Assembly: GCA_051873875.1 (NCBI GenBank)
Contig: JBJEFI010000149.1
Span: 1-5,313, forward strand
Reading direction: 5' to 3'
Source: JBJEFI01 sp051873875
GTDB taxonomy: Bacteria > Bacillota > Bacilli > Bacillales > Bacillaceae_G
Length of the DNA: 5,313 nt
Below the pieces are notes generated by a model, which searched no databases, was not told the DNA's origin, and saw only the letters and a list, made by a program, of their open reading frames with translations. Positions within the stretch are counted from its first letter, which is position 1. Every line of letters starts with the position of its first letter. Below, in pieces: positions 1 to 5,313 of the stretch. The position numbers and the translations under genes are program-made.

Positions 1-1226
1 GTTTTTCCTTTTGAAATATCTTTTCCATCATTATTTCTCATAGGTCCTAATTCGATTTCAAAGTTCTTGTCTTTCCAAATCTTTTCATACTGCTCCTGAT
101 CTAAAGTGTATATCTGTAATAATTCGCCAGATGCTCCAGCTTTGATTAAATCATTATAGGAGTATTTTAGCAACATACCTTCGTTGAATGTGTACTGTGT
201 GTTATCGTTAAGGTTTAGTTTAGAACTTAACGACGTTAATGAAATATCTTCAGATCCTTTGTTATCGACTTTAAATTTGGCTGTCAATAAAGTGATACCA
301 TGTTTGAAATTTTCAAACCGAGGAGCTTCAGCAGCATTTGGTGTGAATTGAGTGAATTGGTATCCATCTAATGTTACATTGACACCAGCTAAATTTTGGC
401 TTTTGTTGATGTTTGATTTATCTTTTAACATTTTCTTTTCGCCCATGTTATCAAAGGTTACTTTATCTTGATAGAAAGCTTTATCATTTGCAATCTTTTC
501 AGCACCTTGTTTATTTAAACTTAATGGAAATTTCCCTGAACTTCCAATTGGTGTATCGACTTTATCCTTACCAGCTTGCGCTACAGGAATATCGACTGAT
601 ACTGTTGATAGTGCTAATATTTTTGTTAAATCATCTTTGCTGAATGGGTAAGCAGCATAACCGGAAACGGTTTCTCCTGCTTTTACTAAATAATGATTGT
701 TTGGAGATAATTTTGTGGATAATTGTTCTTCTTCTGGAAGTAAATATCTATAGTTAGTATAAATTTTCTCAGCGCCTGTAAAAGATATGTCTAGATTTGG
801 CATATAATAAACATCTTTATTTGAATCATTTTTCACACTGTAGTGTGCAAGAATAACCCCACCATTTGTTTGGTCTTTAAAAGGAATACTAAAATCGTTA
901 TGGAAATCATTTAATTCTACCAATGTGTAGTTATTCATTGATACTGAAACATCATCTAATTTATGTACTTGCGGATCTTTATTTTCATAAAGGATTTTCG
1001 TTTTGCCTTCCGTTTCTTTCTCCATATATGAGATTAGTTTTGAATAATCGCTTGAGTTACCTGCCGTATCTTTCGTACCTGTATCTTCAGATTTTTTTTC
1101 TTCCTTAGCTTCTTTTGCCACATTCTCTTTTTGTTCTTTATTTGCCTGATCACTTTGTCCACAACCAGTCATCATAAAGGTTGCAACCGTCATTGCCGAA
1201 ATTAAGGTAATTATTTTTTTTGACAT
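1..1226 (-). CDS. DUF5068-like two-module surface lipoprotein, 3' end cut by window edge
   Basis: The frame is open from ATG at 1226 to base 1: 408 complete codons, no stop seen, so the C-terminus is missing. Residues 1-21 are a lipoprotein signal peptide (K3-K4, hydrophobic core, lipobox M19-T20-G21-C22), so the mature protein should be lipid-anchored at C22 on the outer face of the membrane. Residues 23-60 form a charged Lys/Glu linker typical of a tether. Two beta-rich modules of about 120 residues follow, at roughly 92-216 and 281-397, and they resemble each other. The start is supported by a GGGGG ribosome site 6 bases upstream and by the promoter at 1313-1342. The layout and sequence recall Bacillus DUF5068/DUF4352-type lipoproteins, which have no established function. 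The family name is from memory and the role is unknown. It may be an adhesion, sensing or envelope-stress protein, but nothing in the sequence decides this. Confidence 0.9.
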   Translation of the reverse strand, partial: MSKKIITLISAMTVATFMMTGCGQSDQANKEQKENVAKEAKEEKKSEDTGTKDTAGNSSDYSKLISYMEKETEGKTKILYENKDPQVHKLDDVSVSMNNYTLVELNDFHNDFSIPFKDQTNGGVILAHYSVKNDSNKDVYYMPNLDISFTGAEKIYTNYRYLLPEEEQLSTKLSPNNHYLVKAGETVSGYAAYPFSKDDLTKILALSTVSVDIPVAQAGKDKVDTPIGSSGKFPLSLNKQGAEKIANDKAFYQDKVTFDNMGEKKMLKDKSNINKSQNLAGVNVTLDGYQFTQFTPNAAEAPRFENFKHGITLLTAKFKVDNKGSEDISLTSLSSKLNLNDNTQYTFNEGMLLKYSYNDLIKAGASGELLQIYTLDQEQYEKIWKDKNFEIELGPMRNNDGKDISKGK

Positions 1227-1312
1227 TTCTATCCCCCTGTTTTTTCCTATTAAACTGATAATCTGTATAATTAAATAACTGATTACCCCCCCTCTTTTTG
1301 TCTCTACGTTCC

Positions 1313-1342
1313 ATTATAGGAAAAAGTTTTTGTGTTTTGCAA
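1313..1342 (-). promoter_or_regulatory. SigA-type promoter of the lipoprotein gene
   Basis: Reading the minus strand, a TTGCAA -35 box (1337-1342, 4/6 match) is followed by an 18-base spacer and a perfect TATAAT -10 box (1313-1318). Transcription should begin near 1306, giving a leader of about 80 bases before the ATG at 1226. The spacing and the perfect -10 make this the clearest promoter in the window. No operator is obvious beside it. Confidence 0.75.
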
Positions 1343-1487
1343 GAAAAATACAGAAAATTCAGCAAAAATAACGTTACTACCCAACATTTTCAGATTTTAT
1401 TCGACAAACATTTGCCAAACGGAAGCTACTTCTGTCGATTTTAAACAAAGCTATACTGTATTTTGTTTTACTGATTTATCATAGTAT

Positions 1488-1537
1488 AAAAAAAGGCGAT
1501 TCATCACACCACCAATAAAGGTGGGCGACTTCTCGCC
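1488..1537 (-). terminator. Intrinsic terminator after the secreted-protein gene
   Basis: On the minus strand, GGCGA (1537-1533) can pair with TCGCC (1499-1495), enclosing a second stem CCACC/GGTGG (1524-1520 with 1513-1509) around a TTTATT loop. The outer arm is followed directly by seven T residues (1494-1488). It starts 8 bases beyond the stop codon at 1545. There is no T-run on the plus-strand side, so it acts for the minus strand only. The same GGCGA can instead pair with a nearer TCGCC copy (1528-1524), which would dismantle the outer stem. Confidence 0.8.
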
Positions 1538-1544
1538 AATTAAG

Positions 1545-2021
1545 TTAAAATAGTGATAAAAAAGCATTCACAATACTTTTCACACCCTCTATAATTCCCT
1601 CAACAAATGTTTGTCCTTTTTCTGAAGATACGGCATTTTGTATTCCATCATAAATGCCATCCCAATTAATCTCTATATTCTTTATTTCCATAAACGAATT
1701 GCTTAATTGATTAAGTTGTTCTTCCGTTAATGAAATGCCTAATTGCTCTGCTTGATCTGAAACTAATGTTTTCATTTCATTAATGTCTAATGGCATTTCA
1801 ATATTCAAGCCATCTCGTACAGCTGTAATTAACTCCTTTGTTTCTGTATAGCCTATTTGATCACTTAAATTAGCAAGTTCATCTTTTAATCCTTTTTCAA
1901 TCTCTGATCCAACCGCTGCTATATCCTTGATTACTACATTGCTTTGAACATCTGCTTTCGCATAGGTCGGTTGAATAAATCCAACAAACAACAATGCTAC
2001 TGCTAAAAAGATATTCCTCAT
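1545..2021 (-). CDS. Small acidic secreted protein, DUF1002-like C-terminal half
   Basis: This gene encodes 158 residues. Residues 1-23 form a Sec signal peptide (R2, hydrophobic core 4-16, A21-K22-A23 before D24, a good signal peptidase I site). There is no lipobox cysteine and no clear later membrane anchor, so the mature protein of about 135 residues is probably exported. It is acidic, rich in Glu/Asp and predicted largely helical. Residues about 84-127, with LGISLTEEQ at 94-102 and an INWDGI segment at 118-123, resemble the C-terminal part of DUF1002 (YpuA-type) proteins; this is from memory and uncertain. Those proteins are usually longer, so this would be a short variant. The start has an AAAGGGG ribosome site about 7 bases upstream. 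It lies 36 bases after the HIT gene with no promoter between, so co-transcription is likely. The role is unknown. Confidence 0.88.
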   Translation of the reverse strand: MRNIFLAVALLFVGFIQPTYAKADVQSNVVIKDIAAVGSEIEKGLKDELANLSDQIGYTETKELITAVRDGLNIEMPLDINEMKTLVSDQAEQLGISLTEEQLNQLSNSFMEIKNIEINWDGIYDGIQNAVSSEKGQTFVEGIIEGVKSIVNAFLSLF

Positions 2022-2057
2022 TTTAACGCCCCTTTTTTTGTGTATTTCTTCCCACTC

Positions 2058-2399
2058 TTACTCTCTTATTCGTTTTCCAAAATGAATATGCCAATGCATA
2101 TGTTTATTACTTTGATAATCACCGATATTGGTTGAAATGGTACATGCACCAAATGTTGCTTCAAACTCCTTGGCGATTACTTGAATCACATCAAGAAGCT
2201 CCACCATAATATCCCTTTCATCCTCTGCTACTGTTACAAAAGAAGCAATATGCTTCTTCGGAATGGCAACGACATGTTGCTCATAAAATGGATTCGTATG
2301 ATGAAAAGCAAGAACATGTTCCGTCTCCATTACTTTCTCTACAGGTACCTTTCCATTCAACACTGCGTTACAATAAAAATCTTCTACTTCCTCCACCAT
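2058..2399 (-). CDS. HIT-family (HINT-like) nucleotide hydrolase
   Basis: The product is 113 residues, near the size of HINT proteins and shorter than the 140-residue bacterial Hit type. The histidine triad is H100-M-H102-W-H104-I-H106. By comparison with HINT1, H102 would be the nucleophile that takes the AMP/NMP group from phosphoramidate or related nucleotide substrates. N-terminal family features are also visible: a conserved F-x-H-x-x-P-pattern region at 32-37, the strand and loop Q41-H-V-V-A-I-P-K-K-H50, and a glycine/asparagine stretch at 84-96 before the triad. Only seven residues follow H106, as in HINT-type ends. The final hydrophobic position of the motif is occupied by His (H106), which is slightly unusual. 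The protein should be cytosolic. ATG at 2399 has AAGGAG 6-7 bases upstream. It probably shares a transcript with the secreted-protein gene downstream; the biological substrate is unknown. Confidence 0.92.
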   Translation of the reverse strand: MVEEVEDFYCNAVLNGKVPVEKVMETEHVLAFHHTNPFYEQHVVAIPKKHIASFVTVAEDERDIMVELLDVIQVIAKEFEATFGACTISTNIGDYQSNKHMHWHIHFGKRIRE

Positions 2400-2615
2400 A
2401 TTCCTCTCCTTTTCTAGTACTCAACCAATTTTTTCACATGAAAACTTCTACTTCAAAAGGTAGCAATAACAGGTAGGTTAAGTAGAAGATAAAAATAAAC
2501 TTCTATTACTTATATTAATTTAAAACAAATACCATCTATAAAGAATAGTATCTTAATCATAGTAATACTATCAGAAATTAGGTCTATTTTTTCATTGCTT
2601 TGTTTCATTAACTTA
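2400..2615 (-). other. Intergenic gap between ABC operon and HIT gene
   Basis: These 216 bases hold no credible reading frame. They contain the inverted repeat at 2445-2488 and a 13-base palindrome at 2559-2571. The best promoter-like pair for the HIT gene on the minus strand is TTGAAG, 17 bases, AAAAAT (4/6 and 4/6), which is weak. No classic terminator with a long T-run follows the permease stop at 2616, so some read-through from the ABC operon into the HIT gene is possible. Confidence 0.5.
2445..2488. repeat. 9-bp perfect inverted repeat, possible weak terminator
   Basis: CTTCTACTT (2445-2453) and AAGTAGAAG (2480-2488) are perfect complements separated by 26 bases. On the minus strand the second arm runs into TTTT, so it could act as a weak intrinsic terminator for the ABC operon or as a stem in the leader of the HIT transcript. 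The long loop and short T-run make a strong terminator unlikely. The loop contains two direct GGTAG copies. Confidence 0.35.
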
Positions 2616-3470
2616 TTATGATTTTTTCCTCGATATATTTAAAATTGCAAGTCCATAAAAGACAACAGCTGTTATTACTAATATGAGAAGATGTGTAACT
2701 GTTCCTGCCGTATAATCACCATATTGAAAAATAACACCAAATTGTTCTTTAAACTCTGTTACCATTGAAGCTGGTGTGCCTGTAAACGTTTCTTTTATCG
2801 GCTCTTCTACCATAATTTGTCTTAATAATGCAGCGGCGTGAGAAACAGGAAACACCTTAATAATTACTTGCACAGCTTCTGGTAAAACACCAATAGGGAT
2901 ATAAATTCCTGTCAAAAAACCGATAAGTGTTCCAACAACTGTACTTGCTGTAGAAAATGCTCCATTGCTACTAAACATACTTACTAAGAAGAAAATCATC
3001 GCACTAGAAGCCAGTACACAAAGCACAATAACTCCTAACACCTTAATTATTGCCATCACAGATAATAATTCTCCGCCATTGATAACAATATATAATTCTC
3101 CTAGAATAAAAGTTAAAACACTCATTACTATTCCAATAAAAAACGAGCTTAATATATACCCACCTGCAATACTTCTGCGTTTTAACGGTGCACAATAAAA
3201 ATCTTTTAGACTTTTATTTTCTTTATCTGTAATCATCGTACCAAAAGCACCCATTGTCGTTGTAATTGATGCAACAGAAATAAGTCCTGCCATCACCCAA
3301 TTATCCATTAATACATCGACGCCTTCCATCTCTCCAAAATTGCTTTTCATCGTATCTCCAAGAAAAAGCACATACAAGCCGATAACGATAATAACCCCTA
3401 AGAAGGAGAAAAATACAGCACTTCTATTTCGTAAAAAGACTTTAATATTCCTGTTTGCAATATTAAACAT
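2616..3470 (-). CDS. ABC-2 type exporter permease, DrrB-like
   Basis: The product is 284 residues with six likely membrane segments, roughly 17-37, 59-80, 104-129, 138-165, 172-195 and 258-277. This is the normal plan for the ABC-2 permease family. Segment 5 ends in a G-I-Y-I-P-I-G-V-L-P motif (188-197), followed by a P-V-S-H-A-A-A-L-L-R helix (208-217), both family hallmarks. A hydrophilic loop at about 218-256 probably lies outside the membrane. ATG at 3470 is preferred over an in-frame TTG at 3491, because a perfect AGGAGG (3480-3485) sits 9 bases before the ATG and would lie inside the longer version. The ATG overlaps the end of the ATPase gene by 8 bases, so translation is probably coupled. 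It should dimerise and form the export channel with that ATPase. The substrate is not indicated; drugs, lipids or peptides are all possible. Confidence 0.93.
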   Translation of the reverse strand: MFNIANRNIKVFLRNRSAVFFSFLGVIIVIGLYVLFLGDTMKSNFGEMEGVDVLMDNWVMAGLISVASITTTMGAFGTMITDKENKSLKDFYCAPLKRRSIAGGYILSSFFIGIVMSVLTFILGELYIVINGGELLSVMAIIKVLGVIVLCVLASSAMIFFLVSMFSSNGAFSTASTVVGTLIGFLTGIYIPIGVLPEAVQVIIKVFPVSHAAALLRQIMVEEPIKETFTGTPASMVTEFKEQFGVIFQYGDYTAGTVTHLLILVITAVVFYGLAILNISRKKS

Positions 3471-4383
3471 TCTCCTTTTCCTCCTGTCCAATTACGTTTA
3501 AAAATACATCATCCATCGTTCCACGGATAACCTCGAATTCGTCTATATCATCTTCAAAGCTTTGAATAATAGGGATTGCATCCTTCGTTTTTTCAACATT
3601 TATAACAAAAAGTTCACCATGCTCTTGAAAAGGAATCTCTTTTTCTTTTAAAGCAATACGCAAAATATCTTTCTCTTTTGCTTTCATACGTAGTGTATCC
3701 GAGCTAAATCTTCCTTTTAACTCATAGGGAGTTCCTTTCGCTGCTATTTCACCATGATTAATAATGATAATATAGTCGGCAACGGCTGCTTCTTCCATAT
3801 AATGTGTCGTCAAAAAGATGGTCATACCATGCTGATTTTGCAACTTTAAAATGGTTTGCCACACTTTTTTTCTCGTTTGGGGATCTAGACCAGTAGTAGG
3901 TTCATCCAAAAATAAAATTTTTGGTGTATTCAAAAGTGCCCTTGCAATATCTGCTCTTCTCCTTTGCCCACCAGATAGCTTTCCATACTGTCTATCAAGG
4001 AATTCCAGCGTATCTGCTGCCAAAGCTGCATTTTGTACAGCCTCTTTTACTTTCTCTTTATTTTTTATGTAAAATTTCGCTCGAATTGTTAAATTTTCTC
4101 GAACAGTTAAAAGAGGGTCAAGGATGCTATCTTGAAAAACAACGCCAATTCTTTCCCTTATTTTGTCATCATCATCACCAAGTCGATAACCGTCAATAAT
4201 GACTTCCCCCTGATCATGCTTTAGCAATGTACAAATAATATCAATTGTTGTTGATTTTCCTGCACCATTTGGTCCTAAGAAAGAAAATAACTTTCCTCTT
4301 TCCACATAAAAGTCAATCCCCTTTACTGCCTCTACGTTCCCATACTTTTTTTGTAAATTTTTCACTTCAATTATCTTATCCAT
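3463..4383 (-). CDS. ABC exporter ATP-binding protein, DrrA-like
   Basis: The product is 306 residues and drives export through the permease encoded next to it. All nucleotide-binding elements are intact: Walker A G37-P-N-G-A-G-K-S-T45, Q-loop Q84, signature L136-S-G-G-Q140, Walker B I156-L-F-L-D-E161, D-loop around G165-L-D167 and H-loop H194. Residues about 225-306 form the extra C-terminal domain seen in DrrA/daunorubicin-type ATPases, ending in the typical T289-M-D-D-V-F motif. ATG at 4383 is chosen because a GGGTGGG ribosome site lies just upstream and family proteins start at this point. An in-frame ATG at 4422 would add 13 atypical residues and has no good ribosome site. The protein acts at the inner face of the membrane. 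Family members export antibiotics or other amphipathic compounds, but nothing here identifies the cargo or a cognate regulator. Confidence 0.95.
   Translation of the reverse strand: MDKIIEVKNLQKKYGNVEAVKGIDFYVERGKLFSFLGPNGAGKSTTIDIICTLLKHDQGEVIIDGYRLGDDDDKIRERIGVVFQDSILDPLLTVRENLTIRAKFYIKNKEKVKEAVQNAALAADTLEFLDRQYGKLSGGQRRRADIARALLNTPKILFLDEPTTGLDPQTRKKVWQTILKLQNQHGMTIFLTTHYMEEAAVADYIIIINHGEIAAKGTPYELKGRFSSDTLRMKAKEKDILRIALKEKEIPFQEHGELFVINVEKTKDAIPIIQSFEDDIDEFEVIRGTMDDVFLNVIGQEEKENV
3480..3485 (-). promoter_or_regulatory. Ribosome-binding site deciding the permease start
   Basis: AGGAGG lies inside the last codons of the ATPase gene, 9 bases before the ATG at 3470. It makes the TTG at 3491 an unlikely start, since the site would then be coding sequence of the longer protein. 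With the 8-base gene overlap it suggests coupled translation of the two ABC subunits. Confidence 0.8.
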
Positions 4384-4579
4384 AATCCCACCCTTTCTTA
4401 GTCTAATTACATGAATGAACATCCTACTATATGTATCTAGTTATAAACTTAATCCTATGCTTAGGGAAATACTTATAACTATTATTAGCTGTTCCGTTTC
4501 TATATTCATATTTTTCCTAATATTCATCTTTATACCATAATTTTCAAATAAATGCATTATTAGAATCATTTTATACAAT
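4384..4579 (-). other. Upstream region of the ABC operon
   Basis: No credible gene is present. A TATAAA box at 4529-4534, preceded by TGG, gives an extended -10 (4529-4537) but has no recognisable -35. It would start a leader of about 140 bases. A second possible -10, TATAGT, lies near 4422-4428 without a good -35. No regulator gene, riboswitch fold or strong operator is visible; one short CCTA/TAGG repeat near 4453-4464 is too small to interpret. Confidence 0.4.
4529..4537 (-). promoter_or_regulatory. Extended -10 candidate for the ABC operon
   Basis: On the minus strand TGG precedes TATAAA (5/6 match to the -10 consensus), an extended -10 arrangement that can work without a good -35. It lies downstream of the yjdM terminator, as expected for an independent promoter. 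The lack of a -35 keeps confidence low. Confidence 0.35.
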
Positions 4580-4609
4580 AAAAAAACCAGTTCATTTCAG
4601 AACTGGTTT
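4580..4609 (-). terminator. Strong intrinsic terminator after yjdM/phnA
   Basis: A 10-bp perfect stem, AAACCAGTTC (4584-4593) with GAACTGGTTT (4600-4609), closes a 6-base loop. On the minus strand the second arm merges into seven T residues (4586-4580). It sits 43 bases beyond the yjdM stop and separates that gene from the ABC operon. The plus-strand side has only a broken T-rich tail, so activity in that direction would be weaker. Confidence 0.92.
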
Positions 4610-4651
4610 CGTCTTATTTCATCATACTGTGTTAGTAAATAGAAGGGATGC

Positions 4652-4993
4652 TTATGCTTTTTTAACAAATTCAGATTTTAATTTCATTGGTCCAAAACCA
4701 GCGATTTTACAATCAATATCGTGATCGCCATCAACTAAACGAATGTTGTTTACTTTTGTACCGATTTTTAATACAGATGAACTTCCTTTTACTTTAAGGT
4801 CTTTAATGATTGTAACAGAATCACCGTCGTTTAAGATATTTCCATTTGCATCTTTTACAACTTTTGTATCTTCATCAGCTTCCGCTTCTGATTCTAAATT
4901 CCACTCATATCCGCACTCTGGACAAACAAAAAGATTTCCATCTTCATACGTATATTCTGAATTACATTTTGGACAATTTGGTAAAGTAGACAT
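4652..4993 (-). CDS. yjdM: YjdM/PhnA-family zinc-ribbon protein
   Basis: The product is 113 residues and very close to Escherichia coli YjdM (formerly PhnA) as remembered, along its full length. The N-terminal zinc ribbon is C7-x2-C10 and C24-x2-C27. An acidic linker at about 34-43 leads to the conserved C-terminal domain, with V46-K-D-A-N-G51, D57-G-D-S-V-T-I-I-K64, K69-G-S-S-S73, G89-D-H91 and the terminal G-F-G-P-M-K-L-K-S-E-F-V-K-K segment. Despite the old name it is not phosphonoacetate hydrolase, and no phosphonate-use genes are nearby. Its biochemical role is not settled; it is probably a cytosolic protein. ATG at 4993 is preceded by GGAGG with a rather long 10-base spacer. It is monocistronic, with its own candidate promoter upstream and the terminator at 4580-4609 downstream. 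Confidence 0.95.
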   Translation of the reverse strand: MSTLPNCPKCNSEYTYEDGNLFVCPECGYEWNLESEAEADEDTKVVKDANGNILNDGDSVTIIKDLKVKGSSSVLKIGTKVNNIRLVDGDHDIDCKIAGFGPMKLKSEFVKKA

Positions 4994-5131
4994 ATTTTTA
5001 TTTCCTCCATTTGTTACTCATTATTCTAATATGTAATAATTTCTTTTGCATTCCCTATCACACTTTCATAAGAATAGTGATTATAAACGTATTATTTTTC
5101 CAAATACATTAGGGTTGCTTTACATTTTTAT

Positions 5132-5146
5132 ATACTACCATAGTAT
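5132..5146. repeat. 6-3-6 palindrome over the yjdM -10 box
   Basis: ATACTA and TAGTAT are perfect inverted arms around CCA. One arm is the -10 hexamer of the candidate promoter. The sequence does not match the Fur, PerR, Zur, MntR, CcpA or CodY consensus as I remember them. It may be an operator or chance in AT-rich DNA. Confidence 0.4.
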
Positions 5147-5160
5147 TATCGTGTTGACAA
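5132..5160 (-). promoter_or_regulatory. Candidate SigA promoter of yjdM
   Basis: On the minus strand TTGTCA (5155-5160, 5/6) is followed by exactly 17 bases and TAGTAT (5132-5137, 4/6), with TGG just before the -10 giving an extended -10. The leader to ATG 4993 would be about 130 bases. The -10 forms one arm of a 6-3-6 palindrome at 5132-5146, a position where a bound repressor would block polymerase. An alternative start is the TATAAT at 5080-5085. Confidence 0.5.
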
Positions 5161-5313
5161 ACGACTATCCAAATTATCCTTTTATTTCTTTTTATAACTT
5201 TATATTCCAATTAAAATTCATATAAAATTGATTTTAAATCATGAATTGTACTATTAAGTGTGACAGTTAAAAGAAAATATATAAAGCCTATATTCACTTC
5301 GTGTAAAATACAG

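Larger units (their letters stand above)
4994..5313 (-). other. Upstream region of yjdM, mostly non-coding
   Basis: These 320 bases hold the yjdM ribosome site (GGAGG, 5004-5008), a perfect TATAAT -10 box at 5080-5085 without a good -35, and the better promoter at 5132-5160. They also contain several AT-rich inverted repeats, such as AATTCAT/ATGAATT near 5214-5247 and a GATTTTAAATC palindrome near 5230-5240. A minus-strand frame is open from the window edge (5312) to a TAA at 5211-5213; its 33 codons could be the end of another gene, but nothing in the sequence is recognisable and no terminator follows it. Confidence 0.5.

Noticed and set aside
413..1108. Plus-strand frames at 413-643 and 923-1108
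   Set aside because: They lie antisense to the lipoprotein gene, and their Leu/Tyr-rich products are typical shadow translations of AT-rich coding DNA.
1150..1365. Minus-strand 71-codon frame overlapping the lipoprotein start
   Set aside because: It runs across the lipoprotein promoter, leader and signal peptide in another frame, lacks a ribosome site and resembles no protein family I know.
1401..1438. TCGACA...TGTCGA inverted repeat with a GAAG/CTTC pair inside
   Set aside because: The arms are only 6 bp with a 26-base separation, and it lies 60 or more bases upstream of the lipoprotein -35; chance is the simplest explanation.
2181..2476. Plus-strand frames antisense to the HIT gene
   Set aside because: The opposite strand encodes a clear HIT protein with a ribosome site; these have no recognisable domain.
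2965..4199. Plus-strand frames antisense to the ABC genes
   Set aside because: They mirror strongly conserved ATPase and permease coding sequence and show no family features.
4384..4422. Thirteen-residue N-terminal extension of the ABC ATPase
   Set aside because: The ATG at 4422 has no proper ribosome site, while the ATG at 4383 has one and matches the usual family start.
4652..4993. Reading the PhnA-like protein as phosphonoacetate hydrolase or part of a C-P lyase pathway
   Set aside because: The sequence matches the small zinc-ribbon YjdM family, not the hydrolase, and no phosphonate transport or cleavage genes are present.
4743..5036. Plus-strand 97-codon frame over yjdM
   Set aside because: It is antisense to a well-conserved gene, and its product is low-complexity Ser/Phe-rich sequence.
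5154..5159. Perfect plus-strand TTGACA -35 box
   Set aside because: No acceptable -10 lies 15-19 bases downstream on the plus strand, and no plus-strand gene follows.

Overview
The window looks like an ordinary stretch of low-GC Firmicute chromosome. It is AT-rich, ribosome-binding sites are strong AGGAGG/GGGG types, SigA-like promoters are visible, and the lipoprotein has a Gram-positive lipobox. The combination of a DUF5068-like lipoprotein, a YjdM/PhnA protein very close to the enterobacterial form, a short HINT-like HIT protein and a DrrA-like ABC exporter points to Bacillaceae, most likely the Bacillus cereus group. That placement is inference from remembered protein families, not from a search.

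All six supported genes lie on the minus strand, so transcription runs from high to low coordinates. From right to left: (1) 4994-5313 is upstream DNA with a candidate SigA promoter whose -10 lies inside a 6-3-6 palindrome, plus a possible tail of an off-window reading frame; (2) yjdM/phnA (4652-4993) closes with a strong intrinsic terminator at 4580-4609; (3) 4384-4579 is a leader region with a weak promoter candidate; (4) a two-gene ABC exporter operon has its ATPase at 3463-4383 and its permease at 2616-3470, overlapping by 8 bases; (5) a 216-base gap holds a 9-bp inverted repeat but no convincing promoter; (6) a HIT-family protein (2058-2399) is followed 36 bases later by a small acidic secreted protein (1545-2021), probably co-transcribed and ended by an intrinsic terminator at 1488-1537; (7) a clear SigA promoter (1313-1342) drives a lipoprotein gene whose 3' end is cut off by the left edge.

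Functionally these are separate small units: a zinc-ribbon protein of unclear role, an exporter of unknown substrate, a HIT hydrolase paired with a secreted protein, and a cell-surface lipoprotein. I see no phage, transposon, CRISPR, toxin-antitoxin or defence module, and no RNA gene. The items most worth a second look are the internal duplication in the lipoprotein, the terminator with two mutually exclusive pairings, the HIT plus secreted-protein pairing, and the palindrome over the yjdM -10 box. None of these amounts to an evident new system.
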